DNA of 12,030 nt from JAJPJX01 sp964568355. Its GTDB lineage: Bacteria; Acidobacteriota; Terriglobia; Bryobacterales; Bryobacteraceae. Shown here one piece after another: positions 7,602-12,030 of the stretch. Within the stretch, counting starts at the first letter, position 1, and each line of letters starts with the position of its first letter. Below the pieces are notes generated by a model that saw only the letters and a list, made by a program, of their open reading frames with translations, did no database searches and was not told the origin of the DNA. The stretch covers positions 1 through 12,030 of the forward strand of contig CAZMRK010000376.1 in assembly GCA_964568355.1 (NCBI GenBank), in the 5' to 3' direction. A program made the translations under genes and the position numbers.

Positions 7602-7802
7602 ATGGGACGCCATGCAATGACGACTCGAAACGCAAAAAAAAGATCGCCTGTCCCGCAGAAAATTCCCCATATCCTCGCCTCCGCCGTCCAACTACGCCTC
7701 CGATTTCACGACCAACCATGTCCGACTCGCCTCCACGCGCTGCCGGTTTGGGCAGGCAGACCGGCAGCGTCCTCACCCCTGGAGAGGCGGCCATGCAGGT
7801 AA
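7602..7802 (+). CDS. Possible 66-codon leader peptide, function unknown
   Basis: An ORF beginning at ATG 7602, with GGAGG (7590-7594) 7 bases upstream and the sigma-70-like promoter 41 bases before it. The predicted product starts MGRHAMTTRNAKKRSPVPQK and is basic and rich in Arg and Pro. It has no signal peptide, membrane segment or known domain. It ends at 7802, 10 bases inside the HET-C-like gene, so it could couple translation to that gene or attenuate it. Composition alone does not prove that it is a real protein; the ribosome site and placement are the main support. If it is not translated, the region is a plain 5' leader. Confidence 0.3.
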   Translation: MGRHAMTTRNAKKRSPVPQKIPHILASAVQLRLRFHDQPCPTRLHALPVWAGRPAASSPLERRPCR

Positions 7803-8377
7803 CTTTCGGCCCCGCTTTGTTTTCTCTCGATCTGCACGCCCGCCTGACTTACGCAGCCAACGGCGGCTTGCTCACCCAGGACCAGCTCGGCTTCGTGGTG
7901 CTCGCCAACCTGGCCCAGGACCGGCTGAGGGGCGGCCCGCACCATTTCGACCCGGGAACCTTCACCGAAACCGCGGCTTACATCCACCTGGAGTGGAGCC
8001 TCATCGACTCTCTCGACGACCGCTTCAGCCAGCCCGCGCTGGACGCCTTCGGGCGGCTTCTCCACCCTGTTCAGGACTTCTACATGCATTCCAACTGGGT
8101 CGAGGTACACCGCCACTCGTCCCGCATTCCGATCTGGGACATGACCGGCAGCAGTCTTCCGCCGGGCATCGAAGGAGGCTATCGCCTCACGCGCGCCAAA
8201 GGCCTGGAAGCCGTGGACGCTGGCCCGCACAGCGGACGCCTGCTCTACGAACTGGCTTACGACGCCGCGCTGCTGGCCACGCGCCGGCAATTCGCCCGCC
8301 TGGCCGGCGGATCGCTCTATCGCTGCTCCTGGCTGGCCGCCGGTCCGGTGGCCGCGGAAATCGATCGGATATCATGA
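7793..8377 (+). CDS. Small HET-C / zinc phospholipase C-like domain protein, function unknown
   Basis: 194 residues carrying the signature of the HET-C/VWA7-type branch of the zinc-dependent phospholipase C / P1-nuclease-like fold: LLHPVQDFYMHSNWVEVH (residues 89-106), with H91, D95 and H99 as likely metal ligands. Other family features are the HHF at 50-52 after the N-terminal helices, and H146 followed by a helix AYDAALLATRRQFARL (155-170). No signal peptide or membrane helix is visible, so a cytoplasmic location is likely. It is far shorter than fungal HET-C or VWA7 proteins and seems to be the bare domain. The ATG at 7793 was chosen over the in-frame ATG at 7718 because GGAGAGG (7781-7787) precedes it by 5 bases and the upstream extension is Pro/Arg-rich without family features. 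It is probably co-transcribed with the muramidase fusion 4 bp downstream. Enzymatic activity is not demonstrated for most relatives, so I assign no reaction. Confidence 0.75.
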   Translation: MQVTFGPALFSLDLHARLTYAANGGLLTQDQLGFVVLANLAQDRLRGGPHHFDPGTFTETAAYIHLEWSLIDSLDDRFSQPALDAFGRLLHPVQDFYMHSNWVEVHRHSSRIPIWDMTGSSLPPGIEGGYRLTRAKGLEAVDAGPHSGRLLYELAYDAALLATRRQFARLAGGSLYRCSWLAAGPVAAEIDRIS

Positions 8378-8381
8378 ATGC

Positions 8382-10703
8382 ATGCGATTGTTGTGCTGCG
8401 CGATTCTGGCGGTTGCGCCTGCCATCGCGCAAACCTTTTCCACTTCTCCCCTCCTCGATCAGGTCGTAGAAGAGGCGATCCGCGAACATAAGATTCCCGG
8501 CGCCGTCCTGTTGATCGGCCATAACGGCGAGATCGTCCATCGCAAGGCCTACGGCAACCGCGCGCTGCTGCCGGCGCCGGAGCGCATGACCGCCGAGACG
8601 ATCTTCGACCTGGCGTCTCTGACGAAAGTGGTGGCCACCACCACGTCACTGATGAAGCTCTTCGAGGAGGGCAAGTTCCGCCTCAACGATCGCGTGACGC
8701 AATATCTCCCCGAATTTCAAGGCGGAAACAGTGAGATTACCATCCGCAATTTATTGACACATTTTTCCGGCCTGCGTCCCGACGTCACACTCGAACCGGC
8801 ATGGAGCGGTTATCAGACCGGCATTCATCTGGCTTTGATCGATAAACCCACCGGTCCTCCGGGTCTTCATTTCGTCTATAGCGATATCAATTTTCTGCTG
8901 CTTGGCGAACTGGTGCACCGGCTTAGCGGGGAAATGCTCTCCGATTATGCGCGGCGCCGGATCTTCGAGCCGCTGGGGATGCGCGAGACGACGTTCCAGC
9001 CGCCCGCCGCCTGGAAGACCCGCATCGCCCCCACCGAGCTGGCCGGCAAGAACGGCCCGCCGCTGCGCGGCGTGGTGCACGATGAAACCGCACGTTTCAT
9101 GGGGGGCGTCGCCGGCCCCGCCGGCCGGTTTTCCACCGCCGACGACCTCTCCAAATTCTGCCAGATGCTGCTGAACAAGGGCCGGCTCGGCGGCACGCAG
9201 TTTCTCAGCCCTCTCACCATCGCCAAGTTTACTTCGCCCGAGAGCCCTCCCGACCAGCCCATTCTGCGCGGTCTTGGCTGGGACATCGATTCCCCGTTCT
9301 CCGGCAATCGCGGCGATCTTTTTCCGATCGGCTCCTACGGGCACACGGGGTTCACGGGCACTTCGCTGTGGATCGACCCTTCCTCCAATACGTACGTCAT
9401 CCTGCTGACCAATAGCGTTCATCCCCATCGCGGGAAATCCATCACCGCGCTCCGCGGAAAAGTGGCCACCATCGCCGCGGCGGCATATGGCGTGGCGACG
9501 CCGGGCGTCACTGTCGCCGGCTACAACGAAACGCTCACGGGCGCCGGCATTCACCGCCCCGTTCCCCGCAATGCCGCCACCCTCACCGGCCTCGATGTGC
9601 TGGAAGCCGACCATTTCCGGCCGCTGGCGGGCAAGCGCGTCGGCCTGATCACGAACCACACCGGGGTCGACCGCCTGGGACGCCGCAACATCGACCAGAT
9701 GCTCGCCGCCGGCGTGAAGCTCCAGGCGCTATTCTCGCCCGAGCACGGTTTTGCCGGAAAAGAGGATCGCGAGAACCTGGAAGACACGACCGACCCGACC
9801 ACCGGGATCAAGGTGCACAGCCTTTATGGAAAGACCATGCGCCCCACCCCCGAGATGCTGCGGAATCTCGACGTGCTGGTCTTCGATATCCAGGACATTG
9901 GTGCGCGGTTCTATACCTACGTCGCCACGATGGCCTACGCCATGGAGCAGGCTGCCAAATCCGGCATCCCGTACTACGTGCTGGACCGGCCCAATCCCAT
10001 CACCGGCGTGCACGTTGAAGGTCCGCTCCTCGATGCCGACAAGCTCTCTTTTGTGGGATACTCCCGCATGCCGCTGCGCCACGGCATGACCATGGGCGAA
10101 CTGGCGCGGATGTTCAATACGGAAAACCACCTCGGTGCAGACCTTACCGTGATCCCGATGAAGGACTGGCAACGCGGCGACTGGTTCGATTCCACCGGCT
10201 TACCCTGGGTCGATCCGTCGCCCAATATCCGCAGCCTCACCGCCGCCATTCTTTACCCGGGGGTCGCGATGCTGGAGTATTCCAAGAATTACAGCGTCGG
10301 CCGCGGCACGGATGCTCCGTTCGAACACGTTGGGGCGGATTTCATCGACGGCCCCGAGCTTGCCACCTACCTCAACAAGCGCCTGGTGCCGGGGGTGCGC
10401 TTCTATCCCACGCGCCTTCGCCCCACCACGTCCAACTATGCAGGAAAGACCATCCCCGGCGTTCGCTTCGTGCTCACCAGCCGCGAACAGTTCTCCGCCT
10501 CGCGCCTGGGCCTGGAACTCGCCGCCGCGCTGCTCAAACTCTATCCGGCGAAAATCAAGCTGCAAGACAATGGGAAACTGATCGGAAATCAGGAGACCAT
10601 GGATGCCCTGGGGCGGGGGGAGGATCCGCGCGCGATTGAGCAAAGGCAGGTAAGCGATTTGGAACCGTTTCTGAAGGTTCGGGCGAAGTATCTGATGTAT
10701 TAG
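8382..10703 (+). CDS. Secreted AmiE-like serine hydrolase fused to NamZ (DUF1343) exo-beta-N-acetylmuramidase
   Basis: 773 residues with two catalytic domains in series. Residues 1-16 form a signal peptide ending APAIA before Q17, so export is expected. Residues about 20-370 are a beta-lactamase-fold serine hydrolase: S79-L-T-K82 (SxxK nucleophile and base), Y166-S-D168, and H321-T-G323 in SYGHTGFTG. HDETARFMGGVAG (233-245) and RFSTADDL (249-256) resemble Bacillus subtilis AmiE (YbbE), an N-acetylmuramyl-L-alanine amidase. Residues about 404-773 are a full NamZ domain (YbbC), which releases terminal MurNAc from the non-reducing end of peptidoglycan. Its motifs are GLITNHTGVD (421-430), FSPEHGF (451-457), FDIQDIGARFYTYV (501-514), LDRPNP (534-539), EGPLLD (546-551) and VGRGTDAPFEHVG (639-651). 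The start is the only suitable ATG: the preceding gene ends 4 bases earlier and no strong Shine-Dalgarno is present, suggesting coupled translation. The amidase assignment rests on motif similarity; an esterase or D-Ala carboxypeptidase-like role is the alternative. Confidence 0.9.
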   Translation: MRLLCCAILAVAPAIAQTFSTSPLLDQVVEEAIREHKIPGAVLLIGHNGEIVHRKAYGNRALLPAPERMTAETIFDLASLTKVVATTTSLMKLFEEGKFRLNDRVTQYLPEFQGGNSEITIRNLLTHFSGLRPDVTLEPAWSGYQTGIHLALIDKPTGPPGLHFVYSDINFLLLGELVHRLSGEMLSDYARRRIFEPLGMRETTFQPPAAWKTRIAPTELAGKNGPPLRGVVHDETARFMGGVAGPAGRFSTADDLSKFCQMLLNKGRLGGTQFLSPLTIAKFTSPESPPDQPILRGLGWDIDSPFSGNRGDLFPIGSYGHTGFTGTSLWIDPSSNTYVILLTNSVHPHRGKSITALRGKVATIAAAAYGVATPGVTVAGYNETLTGAGIHRPVPRNAATLTGLDVLEADHFRPLAGKRVGLITNHTGVDRLGRRNIDQMLAAGVKLQALFSPEHGFAGKEDRENLEDTTDPTTGIKVHSLYGKTMRPTPEMLRNLDVLVFDIQDIGARFYTYVATMAYAMEQAAKSGIPYYVLDRPNPITGVHVEGPLLDADKLSFVGYSRMPLRHGMTMGELARMFNTENHLGADLTVIPMKDWQRGDWFDSTGLPWVDPSPNIRSLTAAILYPGVAMLEYSKNYSVGRGTDAPFEHVGADFIDGPELATYLNKRLVPGVRFYPTRLRPTTSNYAGKTIPGVRFVLTSREQFSASRLGLELAAALLKLYPAKIKLQDNGKLIGNQETMDALGRGEDPRAIEQRQVSDLEPFLKVRAKYLMY

Positions 10704-10706
10704 TAC

Positions 10707-10749
10707 GTCGACAGGAGTGTCGACGCTGCGCGCTGAAGCGCACGCTACG
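10707..10749 (+). repeat. 43-bp double-hairpin repeat, copy 2
   Basis: GTCGACAGGAGTGTCGAC (10707-10724) is identical to copy 1. The second hairpin has the same TGAA loop but changed stem bases: A-T pairs of copy 1 become G-C and C-G here, so pairing is kept, apart from one C-A mismatch lower in the stem. It ends with the same CGCTACG. It begins 3 bases after the stop of the AmiE-NamZ gene and nearly fills the 55-bp gap between two convergent genes, where it could act as a two-way 3'-end structure. Confidence 0.8.
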
Positions 10750-10849
10750 ACGCTTCGATTACCACGGACAGGTCCCTGCCTCCGGTGGCCTGGACCAGCC
10801 GGACCCGGAATTCATAACCGCCCAGCGCATCCCGCGTGAGCCGCCCAGC
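10745..10849 (-). pseudogene. Out-of-frame probable C-terminus of the trehalase-family gene
   Basis: In the frame -1 to the trehalase-family ORF, 34 codons read AGRLTRDALGGYEFRVRLV followed by QATGG and RDLSVVIEAS, then TAG at 10747-10745. The alternating hydrophobic pattern and codon choice look like a beta-strand protein tail, whereas the in-frame end (GMRWAVMNSGSGW onward) does not. This suggests the last segment of the gene has slipped out of frame through a one-base loss near 10831-10860. The TAG lies inside the 43-bp repeat. It could be a true mutation, a sequencing or assembly error, or chance. Confidence 0.4.
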
Positions 10850-12030
10850 TCACGGCGGCCAGGGGTGTCAGCGAACGAAGGCCCGCCGTTCCACGCCGCC
10901 TTGCGCCCGCTCAACACCTCTTGCCGCTTGCCCGGGCTGAGCTCGTCCAGCAGCACCGTAAACGCGGCATTCGTCCATCCGAATCCCGCTTCGTTCGACC
11001 GGTACCCGAACCGGATTCCGCTGCTGACCTGGGTCGTTCGCCGGACCACATCATATTTCTCCACAATCGTACCCTGGGCCGCGTACTGCTCCCGCACCAT
11101 GGAGAGAAACTTCATCGCCACCCGATCTGCCGCCTCGTGAAATCCGTACCGCCGCAAGCCCTGCACCGCAATCATTTCGAGCGGCGCCCAGGCGAAGGGA
11201 GCGTCCCACTGGTTGCCGCTCGCGAACAGGCTCGTGACAAGCCCGCCCGGGCGTTCGAACTTCGTCACATTGGCGGCGACGCGCGCGGCCTGGTCGCGGG
11301 TCGCAAATCCGGCCCATAGCGGATAGAACGTCGTCAGAAACGGATACTTGCGCAACCGCTTGTGTACGAAATCATAGTCGTAATAGAGCCCGTCTTCGGC
11401 GCTCCACAGGAGCCGGTTCACGCGCCCGGCCCGCTCGTTCGCCCGCGTCTGCCAAACCCCTGCCTCCGCTTTGCGCCCCAGAATGTTCAGGATCTCCGCG
11501 GCCTGGCTCTCCAGCAGGTAGAGCAGCGAGTTCAGGCATACCGGATTGTAATGGATAATATCAACGCTGAACGGACCGAACCGTTCGGAAGGATCGAAGC
11601 CGCTCTCCCGCATCGACCGATCGCCCTTGTAAAACAGCGGCGTGAGCTGGTCCTTGGCGCGGTCGTAATATTGGGCGACATCGTATGCGCTCACCTGGTG
11701 CGTGCGGAAATATTCCTTCACCAGCTCATAATGTGTGCGTCCCGCGGCGTCCTTTTCGGCCGCGACCACCTCGGGAGCCGGCCCTTCGCCCAGATCGAAA
11801 TAGCGCGACAGACCGGTCTCCGCGACCTGATGCTGCTGGCTGGTCCAGAAGCGATAGTACTTCTCGATCTCCGGGACCGCTTCCCGCAGCCATTGCCGGT
11901 CCTTGGTCCGCTGGAAAACGCCCAGCACCATCTGGGTCAGGAACGGAGGCTGCGACCGGGTCAGGTAATATGTCCGGTTCGCGTTCAGAATCTTGCCGTA
12001 CTCGCGGATCTCATAGAGGAAGTTATCGGC
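10759..12030 (-). CDS. Trehalase-family (GH37) glycoside hydrolase, 5' end outside window
   Basis: 423 codons of the C-terminal part of an (alpha/alpha)6-barrel glycosidase of the GH37 trehalase type, which hydrolyses alpha,alpha-trehalose to glucose. Motifs in the visible part, numbered from the window edge: NANRTYYLTRSQPP (16-29), RESGFDPSERF (141-151), IIHYNPVCLNSLLY (158-171), GNQWDAPFAWAPL (272-284, trehalase signature 2), EKYDV (324-328) and NEAGFGWTNAAF (346-357). By family knowledge D146 in ESGFD is the expected catalytic acid and E324 in EKYD the expected base. HYNP in place of the usual P-V-D-L-N stretch, and the missing Gly-rich segment after EKYDV, mark it as a divergent member, so substrate could differ. 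Some 100-200 N-terminal residues lie outside the window. After about residue 398 the sequence stops looking like protein (ending AGTCPW), and a better-looking C-terminus sits in another frame. It is convergent with the AmiE-NamZ gene. Confidence 0.85.
   Translation of the reverse strand, partial: ADNFLYEIREYGKILNANRTYYLTRSQPPFLTQMVLGVFQRTKDRQWLREAVPEIEKYYRFWTSQQHQVAETGLSRYFDLGEGPAPEVVAAEKDAAGRTHYELVKEYFRTHQVSAYDVAQYYDRAKDQLTPLFYKGDRSMRESGFDPSERFGPFSVDIIHYNPVCLNSLLYLLESQAAEILNILGRKAEAGVWQTRANERAGRVNRLLWSAEDGLYYDYDFVHKRLRKYPFLTTFYPLWAGFATRDQAARVAANVTKFERPGGLVTSLFASGNQWDAPFAWAPLEMIAVQGLRRYGFHEAADRVAMKFLSMVREQYAAQGTIVEKYDVVRRTTQVSSGIRFGYRSNEAGFGWTNAAFTVLLDELSPGKRQEVLSGRKAAWNGGPSFADTPGRRELGGSRGMRWAVMNSGSGWSRPPEAGTCPW
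10835..10854. repeat. 7-bp inverted repeat at the suspected frameshift point
   Basis: CGTGAGC (10835-10841) and GCTCACG (10848-10854) form a perfect 7-bp stem with a 6-base loop, extended by CCG/CGG pairs past a one-base bulge. It lies exactly where the trehalase-family frame seems to shift. A strong stem of this sort can cause polymerase slippage or sequencing compression. Confidence 0.5.

Larger units (their letters stand above)
7399..7792. other. Divergent control region with long leader
   Basis: 394 bp between the start codons of the AddB-like (minus) and HET-C-like (plus) genes. It contains the operator-like repeats, the rightward promoter, a leader hairpin CCCGA-ATT-TCGGG (7576-7588) placed one base before a strong GGAGG (7590-7594), and a run of eight A at about 7633-7640. 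The leader has no riboswitch class that I recognise. The promoter of the addBA-like operon must lie in the left part but is not clear. Confidence 0.6.

Noticed and set aside
7568..7700. Riboswitch (GEMM or cobalamin type) in the leader
   Set aside because: A GGGACGCCATGC stretch superficially recalls GEMM, but the paired stems and conserved loop bases of that class are not there.
8751..9659. 302-codon minus-strand open frame within the serine hydrolase gene
   Set aside because: Antisense to a gene with intact SxxK, YSD and HTG motifs; no ribosome site or family match.
1296..10749. The two repeats as ends of a composite transposon or genomic island
   Set aside because: They are direct, only 43 bp, with no transposase between them and no target duplications seen; the enclosed genes look like ordinary chromosomal genes.

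Overview
The window is visibly GC-rich and gene-dense. It carries genes typical of a free-living Gram-negative-type soil bacterium: a two-subunit DNA-break-repair helicase/nuclease, a secreted peptidoglycan hydrolase, a GH37 trehalase-family enzyme and an MFS carrier. The mix, the codon bias and the short double-hairpin repeats at gene ends would fit an acidobacterium of the Solibacter/Bryobacter type. That assignment is an impression from gene content, not something the sequence proves.

Layout. Bases 1-1041 (minus) hold an MFS transporter whose 3' end lies outside the window. Bases 1042-1405 are a hairpin-rich gap containing the first copy of a 43-bp double-hairpin repeat. Bases 1406-7398 (minus) are a tight two-gene operon: an AddB-like nuclease subunit with an Fe-S cysteine set but no Walker A, followed with a 10-bp overlap by an AddA-like UvrD/RecB helicase-nuclease that starts at TTG. 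Bases 7399-7792 are a divergent control region, locally AT-rich. It has a near-consensus sigma-70 promoter (TTGACC, 17-bp spacer, TATGAT) facing right, an 8-bp inverted repeat plus a direct half-site abutting the -35, and a possible 66-codon leader ORF. Bases 7793-8377 (plus) encode a small protein with the HET-C / zinc phospholipase C-like HPxxDFxxHSNW signature. Bases 8382-10703 (plus) encode a secreted two-domain protein that fuses an AmiE-like serine hydrolase to a NamZ (DUF1343) exo-muramidase. The second copy of the 43-bp repeat fills the gap to a convergent trehalase-family gene (10759-12030, minus), whose 5' end lies outside the window and whose C-terminus appears frameshifted.

How the genes relate. 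AddB and AddA would form one heterodimer that resects double-strand breaks. The HET-C-like gene and the AmiE-NamZ fusion are only 4 bp apart, appear co-transcribed from the promoter at 7533-7561, and may be translationally coupled. The fusion joins two consecutive steps of peptidoglycan turnover, stem-peptide removal and release of terminal MurNAc, on one polypeptide. The function of the HET-C-like partner is unknown. No RNA genes, CRISPR arrays, transposase genes or phage genes were recognised.
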